Shown here one piece after another: positions 27,750 through 37,363 of a stretch of DNA of 64,000 nt. The stretch's first letter is position 1; every line of letters begins with the position of its first letter. The stretch spans positions 5,533,501 to 5,597,500 of the forward strand of contig NZ_CP117439.1 in the NCBI RefSeq assembly GCF_030687575.1, in the 5' to 3' direction. The notes beneath the pieces are model-generated. The model was not told where the DNA came from, made no database searches, and saw nothing but the letters and a program-made list of their open reading frames with translations. The DNA comes from Pseudomonas sp. FP2309. GTDB taxonomy: Bacteria > Pseudomonadota > Gammaproteobacteria > Pseudomonadales > Pseudomonadaceae. Both the position numbers and the translations under genes were made by a program.

Positions 27750-27826
27750 GGAGAGGCTCGGCAAGTACAAGTGCCGAGCATTCTAGCCCTCTGCGCCTAC
27801 GCAGCGCAGAGGACTTCGTCGGCTGA

Positions 27827-28072
27827 TTACTTCTTTTTGATCAGGCCGTAGATCACCAGCAACACAATGGCACCCACCAGCGCGCCGATGAAACCCGCAC
27901 CTTGGCCGGCCTGGTAGATACCCAGCGCCTGACCACCGTAGGTCGCCGCCAGCGAACCGGCGATACCCAGCAGGATGGTCATGATCCAGCCCATGCTGTC
28001 GTCGCCAGGCTTGAGGAAACGCGCGAGCAGACCGACGATCAGGCCGATAAAGATGGTTCCGATGATACCCAT
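27827..28072 (-). CDS. GlsB/YeaQ/YmgE family small membrane protein
   Basis: This is an 81-residue inner-membrane protein with three hydrophobic segments. It starts MGIIGTIFIGLIVGLLARF, has LLGIAGSLAATYGGQ in the middle, and ends IVLLVIYGLIKKK. The start at 28072 has AGAGG upstream; longer starts are rejected. The family is linked to general stress responses without a defined mechanism. A perfect 11-bp hairpin separates it from purK. Confidence 0.9.
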   Translation of the reverse strand: MGIIGTIFIGLIVGLLARFLKPGDDSMGWIMTILLGIAGSLAATYGGQALGIYQAGQGAGFIGALVGAIVLLVIYGLIKKK

Positions 28073-28100
28073 GGCATTTACCTCTGAATGAATGTGAGCC

Positions 28101-28128
28101 ATGCCAAAGCCTAGACAGGCTTTGGCAT
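28101..28128. terminator. Perfect hairpin between purK and glsB-like gene
   Basis: An eleven-base perfect stem ATGCCAAAGCC/GGCTTTGGCAT with a six-base loop (28101-28111 and 28118-28128) lies 49 bases past the purK stop. It has no T tract on either strand, so it could be a weak terminator or an mRNA 3'-end stabiliser. Confidence 0.5.
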
Positions 28129-28177
28129 CCTGCAATCAGAGGGATGACGGCCACCAATGGTTCCCGTCGGACTTGCC

Positions 28178-29263
28178 TTATTGCTCGGCGATCAGCGCTT
28201 CGACCTTGAGAATCTGCGCTTGCAGCGTCGCGCGGTCTTTGCAGCGCAGGTTGGCGTGGCCGACCTTGCGCCCGGCCTTGAAAGCCTTGCCGTAGTGATG
28301 CAGGTGGCAGTCATCGATCGCCATCACGCGCTCCACCGGCGGTACCACGCCGATGAAGTTGAGCATGGCGCTCTCGCCGACCTTGGCCGTGGAGCCCAGT
28401 GGCAAACCCGCGATAGCACGCAGGTGGTTTTCGAACTGGCTGCACTCGGCGCCTTCGGTGGTCCAGTGCCCGGAGTTGTGCACACGCGGGGCGATTTCGT
28501 TGGCCTTGAGGCCACCGTCGACTTCAAAGAACTCGAACGCCATCACGCCGACATAATCCAGTTGCTTGAGCACACGGCTGGAATAATCTTCGGCCAGGGC
28601 CTGCAGCGGATGGTCGGTGCTGGCCACGGACAGCTTGAGGATGCCGTTCACATGCGTGTTGTGCACCAACGGGTAGAAGCGGATCTCGCCATCCCGTGCA
28701 CGCACGGCGATCAGCGAGACTTCACCGGTGAACGGCACGAAGCCTTCCAGCAAGCAGGCAACACTGCCCAGCTCGGCGAAAGTGCCGACTACATCGGCGG
28801 CGGTGCGCAGCACTTTCTGGCCCTTGCCGTCGTAACCCAGGGTGCGGGTTTTGAGCACGGCCGGCAGGCCAATGCTGGCTACCGCAGCGTCCAGGTCCGC
28901 CTGGGACTGGATATCGGCGAACGCCGGAGTCGGGATGCCCAGGTCCTGGAACATGCTCTTCTCGAACCAGCGATCACGGGCGATGCGCAGGGCCTCGGCG
29001 CTCGGGTACACCGGCACGAACTGCGACAGGAACGCCACGGTTTCAGCCGGGACACTTTCGAACTCGAAGGTCACCAGGTCGACTTCGTCGGCCAATTGGC
29101 GCAGGTGGTCCGGGTCGCTGTAGTCAGCCCGCAGGTGTTCACCCAGGGCAGCCGCACACGCGTCCGGCGCCGGGTCCAGGAAAGCGAAGTTCATTCCCAG
29201 CGGGGTTCCCGCCAGCGCCAGCATGCGGCCCAGTTGGCCGCCACCGATTACACCGATTTTCAT
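28178..29263 (-). CDS. purK: 5-(carboxyamino)imidazole ribonucleotide synthase
   Basis: This 361-residue ATP-grasp enzyme converts AIR and bicarbonate to N5-CAIR in purine synthesis. The N-terminus MKIGVIGGGQLGRMLALAG (start at 29263) is the family signature. The central ATP-grasp part has PAVLKTRTLGYDGKGQ, and the C-terminal part includes EIAPRVHNSGHWT. purE lies 11 bases upstream on the same strand and supplies the next reaction. Confidence 0.96.
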   Translation of the reverse strand: MKIGVIGGGQLGRMLALAGTPLGMNFAFLDPAPDACAAALGEHLRADYSDPDHLRQLADEVDLVTFEFESVPAETVAFLSQFVPVYPSAEALRIARDRWFEKSMFQDLGIPTPAFADIQSQADLDAAVASIGLPAVLKTRTLGYDGKGQKVLRTAADVVGTFAELGSVACLLEGFVPFTGEVSLIAVRARDGEIRFYPLVHNTHVNGILKLSVASTDHPLQALAEDYSSRVLKQLDYVGVMAFEFFEVDGGLKANEIAPRVHNSGHWTTEGAECSQFENHLRAIAGLPLGSTAKVGESAMLNFIGVVPPVERVMAIDDCHLHHYGKAFKAGRKVGHANLRCKDRATLQAQILKVEALIAEQ

Positions 29264-29274
29264 CGTCAACAACC

Positions 29275-29766
29275 TCAGGCGATACGTGGGTCTGGATTGT
29301 CCAGCACGCTGTCTGTCTGTTCAGCACGGAATTTTTTCAGCACCGCATGGAACTGCGGGTGCTTGGCGCCCAGGATGCTGGCGGACAGCAGCGCTGCGTT
29401 AATCGCGCCAGCCTTGCCGATCGCCAGGGTGGCCACCGGAATACCGGCTGGCATCTGCACGATGGACAACAGCGAATCCACGCCCGAGAGCATCGCCGAC
29501 TGCACCGGTACGCCCAGCACGGGCAGGTGGGTCTTGGCCGCACACATGCCTGGCAGGTGCGCTGCACCGCCGGCACCGGCGATGATCACCTCGATGCCAC
29601 GGGATTCTGCTTCATCGGCATACTGGAACAGCAAGTCCGGGGTGCGGTGGGCAGAGACCACTTTCACTTCATACGGAATGCCGAGTTTTTCCAGCATATC
29701 GGCGGTGTGGCTAAGGGTGGACCAATCGGACTTGGAGCCCATGATCACGCCAACCAATGCACTCAT
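29275..29766 (-). CDS. purE: N5-carboxyaminoimidazole ribonucleotide mutase
   Basis: This 163-residue enzyme moves the carboxyl group of N5-CAIR to give CAIR. The class I signature is complete: VIMGSKSDW at the N-terminus, VVSAHRTPD near 40, [12 protein letters not shown] near 65, and VPVQS near 95. It is the first gene of the purEK operon. A strong terminator-like hairpin lies between its probable promoter and its start codon. Confidence 0.97.
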   Translation of the reverse strand: MSALVGVIMGSKSDWSTLSHTADMLEKLGIPYEVKVVSAHRTPDLLFQYADEAESRGIEVIIAGAGGAAHLPGMCAAKTHLPVLGVPVQSAMLSGVDSLLSIVQMPAGIPVATLAIGKAGAINAALLSASILGAKHPQFHAVLKKFRAEQTDSVLDNPDPRIA

Positions 29767-29804
29767 CGTCGTGCCTCTTCTCTCTGGGCGCCCGCAGGCG
29801 CGTC

Positions 29805-29846
29805 AAAAAACAACAAGCCACGCAGGAAATCCGGCGTGGCTTGTTG
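29805..29846 (-). terminator. Terminator hairpin in the purEK leader (likely attenuator)
   Basis: A perfect thirteen-base stem, CAACAAGCCACGC/GCGTGGCTTGTTG (29811-29823 and 29834-29846), with a ten-base loop is followed on the minus strand by six T. It sits only 38 bases before the purE ATG. The GC-rich stretch between it and purE holds no promoter, while a TATACT box lies upstream of it, so it is probably transcribed within the purEK leader. It could alternatively be the terminator of the upstream LysR gene. Confidence 0.7.
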
Positions 29847-29884
29847 TACGAAATTTGGCCGGTTGGACCGGCCGAAGGCCGCGC

Positions 29885-29913
29885 AGTATACCGTAATAAT
29901 CCAGATAAACAGC
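29885..29913 (-). promoter_or_regulatory. Probable purEK promoter
   Basis: On the minus strand TATACT occupies 29890-29885. The -35 region (around GCTGTT) is poor. A start near 29878 would give a leader of about 112 bases. The leader holds a seven-base GGCCGGT/ACCGGCC hairpin (29857-29873) and then the terminator hairpin. Confidence 0.45.
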
Positions 29914-29969
29914 CCCTGGAATGACCATCTGTCCAGCGGTGCAAAGTGGCGGTTTTATTGACTCTGAGG

Positions 29970-30890
29970 TCAGCGTTCGGCGGCAGGATTCTGCGCCGCC
30001 CCACCTTCGAGTTTCCGCCATAACAACCGCACATTCGCCTTGCGCACCAACGCACAGCGATACAGGCGAATCTCCAGCGGCACATGCCATTGCGGACCGC
30101 CGCACACCACCAACTCCCCCCGGGCCAATTCCGCGCGCACGCTCAGTTGCGGCACCCAGGCAATGCCCAGGCCTTCCAGGGCCATGCTCTTGAGGCTGTC
30201 GGCCATGGCAGTTTCGTACACGGTGGTAAAGCGTAGCGCGCGCTGGCGCAGCAGCAGGTGCACCGAACGCCCAAGAAACGCGCCGGCGCTGTAGGCCAGC
30301 AACGGCACGCTGCCCTCGCCTTCGAGGTCGAACAGCGGCTTGCCGTCCGCATCGGCGGCGCACACCGGGAGCATTTCGGTGTTGCCCAGGTGCAGCGAGG
30401 GGAAAATTTCGGCGTCCATTTGCATGGCGGCGTCCGGGTCGTAGAAGGCCAGCATCAGGTCGCAACCCCCTTCGCGCAGGGCGTGCACCGCGTCGCCCAC
30501 GTTGGTGGCGACCAGACGCGTCGCAATGTTCAAGCCTTCGTTACGCAATTGCGCGATCCAGCGCGGGAAGAAGCCCAACGCCAGGGAGTGAGCGGCCGCC
30601 ACTTGCATGACTTCGCCCTGCCCGCCTTCCAGATGATGCAAATGGCGCAGCACTTCGCCGAGTTGCTCGACCACGGTGCGCGCGGTCACCAGGAACAACT
30701 GCCCCGCCGCCGTCAGCTCGACCGGCGTGCGCGAACGGTTGACCAGGGTCAGGCCCAGTGCGGCCTCAAGGCTGCGGATACGTCGACTGAACGCCGGCTG
30801 GGTCACGAAACGCCGCTCCGCCGCCTGGGAAAAGCTGCGCGTGGCTGCCAGGGCGCTGAAGTCTTCCAGCCATTTGCTCTCAAGGTTCAT
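29970..30890 (-). CDS. LysR-family transcriptional regulator, divergent from aspA
   Basis: This is a 306-residue regulator. The N-terminal winged helix-turn-helix reads LEDFSALAATRSFSQAAERRF with TQPAFSRRIRSLE as recognition helix. A two-lobe effector domain follows. The start at 30890 has GGGAGGAAG upstream, so the longer frame from 30926 is rejected. It corresponds to PA5428. Divergence from aspA, with a TGCAT-N10-ATGCA palindrome between, suggests it controls aspartate/alanine utilisation; the effector is unknown. Confidence 0.92.
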   Translation of the reverse strand: MNLESKWLEDFSALAATRSFSQAAERRFVTQPAFSRRIRSLEAALGLTLVNRSRTPVELTAAGQLFLVTARTVVEQLGEVLRHLHHLEGGQGEVMQVAAAHSLALGFFPRWIAQLRNEGLNIATRLVATNVGDAVHALREGGCDLMLAFYDPDAAMQMDAEIFPSLHLGNTEMLPVCAADADGKPLFDLEGEGSVPLLAYSAGAFLGRSVHLLLRQRALRFTTVYETAMADSLKSMALEGLGIAWVPQLSVRAELARGELVVCGGPQWHVPLEIRLYRCALVRKANVRLLWRKLEGGAAQNPAAER

Positions 30891-30954
30891 CACTTCCTCC
30901 CAGGGGTACGCACCATTTTGGCACACACGCCCGCCATGATAGCCGGGTCACACC

Positions 30955-30974
30955 TGCATTATGCCGTTTATGCA
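30955..30974. promoter_or_regulatory. Candidate LysR operator between lysR gene and aspA
   Basis: TGCAT at 30955-30959 and ATGCA at 30970-30974 form a perfect five-base inverted repeat with a ten-base spacer. It includes a T-N-A type LysR half-site pattern and lies in the 182-base divergent region, 65 bases from the regulator start. Confidence 0.45.
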
Positions 30975-31072
30975 TAGGCCAGTGTTTAACAGCATTGGCC
31001 CAAAAATTCGTAGACGCCTAGCATTCACAGCGTTCCGGCCAGTTCCGGGTCCCTATCGAGATGATTTCCGTC

Positions 31073-32497
<1,425 letters not shown>

Positions 32498-32551
32498 GTG
32501 TTTTTTGCACCGCTCACCAGGTTGAGGGACTAGACACCTCTCACCTTTTGA

Positions 32552-32586
32552 GGGCCTGAAGGCTCGTTCTTCAGGCCCTTTTTTTT
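32552..32586 (+). terminator. Intrinsic terminator of aspA
   Basis: The stem GGGCCTGAA/TTCAGGCCC (32552-32560 and 32570-32578) is followed by eight T. A textbook Rho-independent terminator 54 bases past the aspA stop. Confidence 0.92.
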
Positions 32587-32889
32587 GCCTCAAGGTTGTG
32601 AAATGACGCCCATAAAAAATCCAATATCGCCCTGCAAACCCACCTTGCCCTCCAGCGCCCGGCTGAAACCTTTAATCAGGCCGTGCAGACGGATCATGCT
32701 CGCCTAGGTATAGTGCCGCCCCTCTTCGCGTCTGCGGCCGTCGGTAACGAGGCCCGGGTACAACGCGAAACCGCATGAATAACAACCCGCAAAAGGATTG
32801 GGGTCTGACTGTCGCGCACTGCCTGGTGCTATGCGACGGCTTTGAACCGTCCTGCGTTTGCCATTAGAAAAATCAGCGAGGAACACTCC
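32587..32889 (+). other. Leader region of the symporter gene, no gene seen
   Basis: This 303-base stretch has no supportable ORF. A TATAGT box near 32709-32714 may be the promoter. Two hairpins follow near the 3' end: GTCGC-GCAC/GTGC...GCGAC (about 32809-32836) and ACGGC-type ACGG/CCGT around 32834-32848. A long structured leader is possible. I could not match it to a known riboswitch. Confidence 0.35.
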
Positions 32890-34335
32890 ATGCTCGAAGT
32901 CATCAACGACTTCCTCTCAGGGAAAGTACTGATCGTGCTCATTGTCGGGCTCGGCGGTTATTTCACGATCCGCTCGCGTTTCGTTCAATTGCGTCACTTT
33001 TTCCACATGTTTTCGGTGTTTCGCGACAGCCTCAAAAGCAGCGCCGGTCAACTCAGCTCGTTCCAGGCGCTGATGCTCAGCCTGGCCGGGCGCGTCGGTG
33101 CCGGTAACATCGCCGGTGTCGGCATTGCCGTGACTCTGGGTGGCCCTGGCGCCGTGTTCTGGATGTGGGTCACCGCACTGGTGGGCATGTCGTCGAGCTT
33201 TATCGAGTGCTCCCTCGGTCAGTTGTACAAGCGCACCGACGCCGAAGGCACCTACCGTGGCGGCCCGGCCTATTACATCCAGCACGGTTTGCACAAACGC
33301 TGGCTGGGTATGGTCATGGCGTTCCTGCTGCTGGTGACCTTTGGCTTCGCCTTCAACGGCCTGCAAGCCCACGCCGTGACCCACTCGCTGAACAACGCCT
33401 TCGGCCTCGACACCACCTACACCGGCCTGGCCCTGGCGGCCTTGCTGGGCCTGGTGTTCATCGGTGGGATCAAGCGCATCGCCTCCATCGCCGACTTGCT
33501 GGTACCGGTCAAGACCCTGGTGTACATCGCCGTGACCCTGTACGTGATCGTGCTGCAATTCGACCACGTACCGGCCATGCTCGCGACCATCGTCAAGAGT
33601 GCGTTCGGTCTCGACCAAGCCTTCGGTGGCCTGGTCGGCAGCGCGATCATCATGGGCGTCAAGCGCGGCGTGTTCGCCAACGAAGCCGGTCTGGGCAGTG
33701 CGCCTAACGTGGCAGCGGTGGCTTCCGTTGAACACCCGATCGCCCAGGGCGTCGTCCAGGCGTTCAGCGTGTTCCTCGACACCTTCGTGATCTGCACCTG
33801 CACGGCCCTGCTGATCCTGCTCTCGGGTTTCTACACCCCAGGTTTTGAAGGCGATGGCATTGCCCTGACCCAAAACTCCCTGGCGGCCGTGGTGGGTGAC
33901 TGGGGCCGCATGTTCATCTCGGTGGCCCTGGCGTTGTTCGTGTTCACTTCGATCATGTACAACTACTACCTCGGCGAGAGCAACCTGCGCTTCCTGGTGG
34001 GCAACAACCGCAAAGTGCTGATGGGCTACCGCGCACTGGTACTGGCGCTGATTTTCTGGGGTTCCATCGAGAACCTGAGCACAGTGTTCGCCTTTGCCGA
34101 CATCACCATGACCCTGCTGGCCTTCGTTAACCTGTTCGCCCTGGCGTTCCTGTTCAAGATCGCCATGCGCATCCTCAACGACTACGACAACCAGCGCGCA
34201 GCGGGCATCAAGACCCCCGTGTTCGATTCCAGCCAGTTCCCTGACCTGGACCTGGACCGCAAGGCCTGGCCGGCCAACCCGGTAAAACCGGACGCGGCGC
34301 CTTCGGCGCAACTGAACGCTCAAGTGCAACGCTGA
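32890..34335 (+). CDS. Alanine/glycine:cation symporter (AGCS family)
   Basis: This is a 481-residue inner-membrane sodium or proton symporter for alanine or glycine. The family signature is visible: GVGIAVTLGGPGAVFWMW with SLAGRVGAGNIAG just before, and KRGVFANEAGLGSAPN in the middle. About eleven hydrophobic segments are present, and the C-terminal tail of about 50 residues is polar. The start at 32890 has GAGGA upstream. A terminator follows 25 bases after the stop. Confidence 0.94.
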   Translation: MLEVINDFLSGKVLIVLIVGLGGYFTIRSRFVQLRHFFHMFSVFRDSLKSSAGQLSSFQALMLSLAGRVGAGNIAGVGIAVTLGGPGAVFWMWVTALVGMSSSFIECSLGQLYKRTDAEGTYRGGPAYYIQHGLHKRWLGMVMAFLLLVTFGFAFNGLQAHAVTHSLNNAFGLDTTYTGLALAALLGLVFIGGIKRIASIADLLVPVKTLVYIAVTLYVIVLQFDHVPAMLATIVKSAFGLDQAFGGLVGSAIIMGVKRGVFANEAGLGSAPNVAAVASVEHPIAQGVVQAFSVFLDTFVICTCTALLILLSGFYTPGFEGDGIALTQNSLAAVVGDWGRMFISVALALFVFTSIMYNYYLGESNLRFLVGNNRKVLMGYRALVLALIFWGSIENLSTVFAFADITMTLLAFVNLFALAFLFKIAMRILNDYDNQRAAGIKTPVFDSSQFPDLDLDRKAWPANPVKPDAAPSAQLNAQVQR

Positions 34336-34359
34336 GCGCAGCTACATAGATAGATGACA

Positions 34360-34402
34360 CGCCGCCCGGCCTTGGGCATGCTCTGGGCCCGGCGGCGTTT
34401 TT
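34360..34402 (+). terminator. Intrinsic terminator of the symporter gene
   Basis: The stem CGCCGCC/GGCGGCG (34360-34366 and 34391-34397), with additional inner pairing, is followed by five T. It lies just ahead of the asparaginase ribosome site. Confidence 0.82.
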
Positions 34403-34420
34403 CGTTCAGGAGATTCTTCG

Positions 34421-35398
34421 ATGCAACCAGCTGACAACGTGATGGTGCTCTACACCGGCGGCACCATCGGCATGCAGGCCAGCGCCAACGGCCTGGCCCC
34501 CGCATCCGGTTTCGAAGCGCGCATGCGCGAACAGCTTGCCAACCTGCCGGTACCCGCCTGGCGCTTCCGGGAAATGGCACCGCTGATCGACAGCGCCAAC
34601 ATGACCCCCGCGTACTGGCAGCGTCTGCGCACCGCGGTGGTTGAAGCGGTGGACGAGGGCTGCGACGCCGTGCTGATCCTGCACGGCACCGACACCCTGG
34701 CCTACAGCGCGGCGGCCATGAGCTTCCAATTGCTGGGGCTGCCGGCACCGGTGTTGTTCACCGGTTCCATGTTGCCGGCCGGCGTACCCGACAGCGATGC
34801 CTGGGAAAACGTCAGCGGCGCGCTGGTCGCCCTCGGCAAAGGCCTGGAGGCCGGCGTGCAGTTGTATTTTCACGGCGAGCTGATGGCGCCGACACGCTGC
34901 GCGAAAATCCGCAGTTTCGGTCGCCATCCGTTTGCCGCGCTGCGTCGCAATGGCGGCGCGGCACAGGCCAATTCAATCCCCCACGCGCTGGGCTATCGCC
35001 AGGAAAAAGGCCTGGCCAACGTCGGCGTACTGCCGTTAGTGCCGGGCATCGGCGCTGCGCAGTTGGACGGCCTGATAGACAGCGGCATTCAGGCCCTGGT
35101 GCTCGAATGCTTCGGCAGCGGCACCGGGCCGAGCGACAACCCCGCGTTCCTGGCCAGCCTCAAGCGCGCGCAGGATCAAGGTGTGGTGGTGGTTGCCATC
35201 ACGCAATGCCATGAAGGCGGCGTGGAGCTGGATGTCTATGAGGCCGGCAGTCGCCTGCGCGGCGTCGGCGTGCTGTCGGGTGGCGGCATGACCCGTGAAG
35301 CGGCATTCGGCAAGCTCAATGCCCTGATCGGTGCCGGGCTCGACACGGCTGAGGTGCGCCGCCTCGTAGAACTGGACCTGTGCGGGGAGCTGCGCTGA
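34421..35398 (+). CDS. ansA: L-asparaginase, cytoplasmic type I
   Basis: This 325-residue enzyme hydrolyses L-asparagine to aspartate and ammonia. It has no signal peptide, which fits the cytoplasmic type. The first catalytic Thr is T12 in YTGGTIGMQ. The second triad has T90 and D91 in HGTDT, and the matching Lys lies in TRCAKIRS near 162. AGGAGA precedes the ATG. The product feeds AspA upstream. The terminator after this gene is also the left border of the following effector islet. Confidence 0.92.
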   Translation: MQPADNVMVLYTGGTIGMQASANGLAPASGFEARMREQLANLPVPAWRFREMAPLIDSANMTPAYWQRLRTAVVEAVDEGCDAVLILHGTDTLAYSAAAMSFQLLGLPAPVLFTGSMLPAGVPDSDAWENVSGALVALGKGLEAGVQLYFHGELMAPTRCAKIRSFGRHPFAALRRNGGAAQANSIPHALGYRQEKGLANVGVLPLVPGIGAAQLDGLIDSGIQALVLECFGSGTGPSDNPAFLASLKRAQDQGVVVVAITQCHEGGVELDVYEAGSRLRGVGVLSGGGMTREAAFGKLNALIGAGLDTAEVRRLVELDLCGELR

Positions 35399-35401
35399 CC
35401 T

Positions 35402-35446
35402 GCATACCCCTTGCCTCACTTCCAGCCATGCGCTGGCTGGAAGCTC
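35402..35446 (+). repeat. Left direct repeat of the Tle5 islet, overlapping the ansA terminator
   Basis: This 45-base segment matches 39859-39903 at 37 positions and also resembles 38699-38743. Its centre is the perfect stem CTTCCAGCCA/TGGCTGGAAG, here followed by CTCTCTTTGTTTTT, so the left copy works as the ansA terminator. The right copies have lost the T tract. Confidence 0.7.
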
Positions 35447-35554
35447 TCTTTGTTTTTAGGGAAGTGCCCGTCGTTAAATGACGAACCTTCCGACATTCAA
35501 TACGGATAGCCACTCTTTACGCTCTGAGCCTTGGCATAGCTCAGGGGTAAACCG

Positions 35555-37363
35555 ATGCAACATCCCGACATCGTTGTACCAATCTGTCTCAAGCACACCC
35601 AGACGGCGACCTGCACACCGCCTTGGTACGTACAGCACACTGAATACCCTCCTGCAATCGCCACTTATGAACCGTTGATCAACGGCGAGGAAGCCTTTCG
35701 TGCGGTCCATGAAGCCATCGCGCAGGCGACAAAAAGCGTCGACATTATTTGCTGGGGGTTTCAGCCGTCGATGTATTTCATCCGCGACGGCAAAGCCCCA
35801 AGCATCGGCGAACTACTCAAGACCAAGGCCCGACAAGGTGTGCAGGTACGCATGTTGGGCTGGGAAATGCCGTTCAATGCAGCAGGCTTCGCGGGGGAGG
35901 CCAATTTACCCGGCAAGGGTACTCTGCGTTTCCATGATCAAGCGCTGCAAAGTGCTACGACGGAACAATATGCGTACGACCGCCGATGGTTCGCCGAGTG
36001 TGCTGCCTCAGACAGGCAAGCGGCGCAGCGGATCTCCGTAGGACGGCCAGTATTTGTCAGTCGCGGTTTCAGCCTGCACGAAAGGGCGGAAATTGCCCAC
36101 CAGGCTCGGTACAAAAGTCTCGACCCCGGAATCAGTAAACGCACCCTGATGACGCTGACAGGTACGGCAACCCATCACCAGAAAAGCGTGTTGGTTGACT
36201 ATGAAATGCCTGACAAGGCCGTAGGTTTTGTCATGGGTCATAACATGCTTGACGAGTACTGGGATACCGACGCGCATTCGGCACAAAACCGTACTGAAGA
36301 CACTAAACCTGCGCCCAACCTGGGTGCGCGTGGCCGGGAACCGCGCCAGGACGTTTCCTGCCGCATCAGCGGGCCGATTCTGGAACACCTTCATCACAAC
36401 TTCGCACAGGGCTGGCGCAAGGAGACCGGTGAAGACTTGCTCGTTTCGCGCAAGGCAATGGAAGTCGGGCCACGATTGCTATGTGCCCCCGGCGTCACCC
36501 GGCAGATGGCTCAAGTGCTACGTACCCAGCCGCAAGAGGGCAAGCGCGATATTGAGCAGGTGTATTTAAATGCCGTGAACAACGCGACCCAGTTTATCTA
36601 CATCGAAAACCAATATTTCCGCTGGCCGCCCCTGGCCGAGGCCATCAAGAAGGCGGCGGCTGACCAGACCCGCGGCGGGCGCAAACCCGGCGAGCACGAC
36701 AGCTTGCACCTGTTCGTGATTACCAACGCTACCGACGGCGGCATCGGCGCGGGCACGCTGAACACCCAGCGCATGCTGGAGTGCCTGGGGCGCAGGGAGA
36801 TCATTCCCGAGGTAACAAAGCTGCGACTGATCGCCGATGCCAATCGGGACTACCCACCCAGGCCAACGCCCGAGCCACGGGACCATGTTGGACAGAAAGA
36901 ACTGAGCGAATGGCAAGCGGACTTGGATCGCAAGATTAAACACATCAAGGAAACCGTACTTCGTCCGGACGAACTACCGGGGCTTAAAGTTCACGTGTGT
37001 TCGCTGGTCGCACCCGACTCGCCAGGCCACGATTGGGTGCCCGTGTATATCCACTCCAAGTTGATGATCGTCAATGACGTGTTCACCACCCATGGCTCGG
37101 CGAATATCAATACACGAAGCATGCAGGTGGATAGCGAGCTGAATATTGCGCATGAGTGGATGAGTGTGACGCAGGCGTTAAGACGCAGGCTTTGGGGGCT
37201 GCATACGGCGGGGATGGGTGTGCAGGATGAGGCAAACAGTGCGTTCGAAAGCTGGCAAGAAATCACCCGCAGGAACAAAGAGTTACGCCAAAAAAAACTG
37301 AGGCCTTATGCTCCACTCGTCGAATTTTTTTACGGTGAAGCCAAACTATCGGACCTCGACTAA
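35555..37363 (+). CDS. Tle5-family T6SS phospholipase D effector
   Basis: This is a 602-residue dual-HKD phospholipase D without signal peptide. The first motif is H208-Q-K210 with D215 (THHQKSVLVD). The second is H500-S-K502 (YIHSKLMIVND), where position 507, normally Asp, is Asn followed by D508. GSANINTRSM follows as in canonical PLDs. Length, motif layout and the two downstream lipoprotein genes match the PldB/Tle5b group, which attacks phosphatidylethanolamine in target-cell membranes. No vgrG is next to it, so it must use a distant or PAAR-carried spike. Its stop overlaps the first immunity gene (TAATG). Confidence 0.9.
   Translation: MQHPDIVVPICLKHTQTATCTPPWYVQHTEYPPAIATYEPLINGEEAFRAVHEAIAQATKSVDIICWGFQPSMYFIRDGKAPSIGELLKTKARQGVQVRMLGWEMPFNAAGFAGEANLPGKGTLRFHDQALQSATTEQYAYDRRWFAECAASDRQAAQRISVGRPVFVSRGFSLHERAEIAHQARYKSLDPGISKRTLMTLTGTATHHQKSVLVDYEMPDKAVGFVMGHNMLDEYWDTDAHSAQNRTEDTKPAPNLGARGREPRQDVSCRISGPILEHLHHNFAQGWRKETGEDLLVSRKAMEVGPRLLCAPGVTRQMAQVLRTQPQEGKRDIEQVYLNAVNNATQFIYIENQYFRWPPLAEAIKKAAADQTRGGRKPGEHDSLHLFVITNATDGGIGAGTLNTQRMLECLGRREIIPEVTKLRLIADANRDYPPRPTPEPRDHVGQKELSEWQADLDRKIKHIKETVLRPDELPGLKVHVCSLVAPDSPGHDWVPVYIHSKLMIVNDVFTTHGSANINTRSMQVDSELNIAHEWMSVTQALRRRLWGLHTAGMGVQDEANSAFESWQEITRRNKELRQKKLRPYAPLVEFFYGEAKLSDLD

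Noticed and set aside
28157..29896. 579-codon frame covering purK and purE on the plus strand
   Set aside because: It is antisense to two certain enzymes and has no recognisable protein features.
32700..32889. Glycine riboswitch before the AGCS symporter
   Set aside because: A GCAAAAGGA stretch resembles part of the aptamer, but the other conserved glycine-aptamer segments and tandem arrangement are absent.
32917..34329. 470-codon frame antisense to the symporter gene
   Set aside because: Composition (Gln, His, Gly, Glu) mirrors helix codons of the real membrane protein; no domain.
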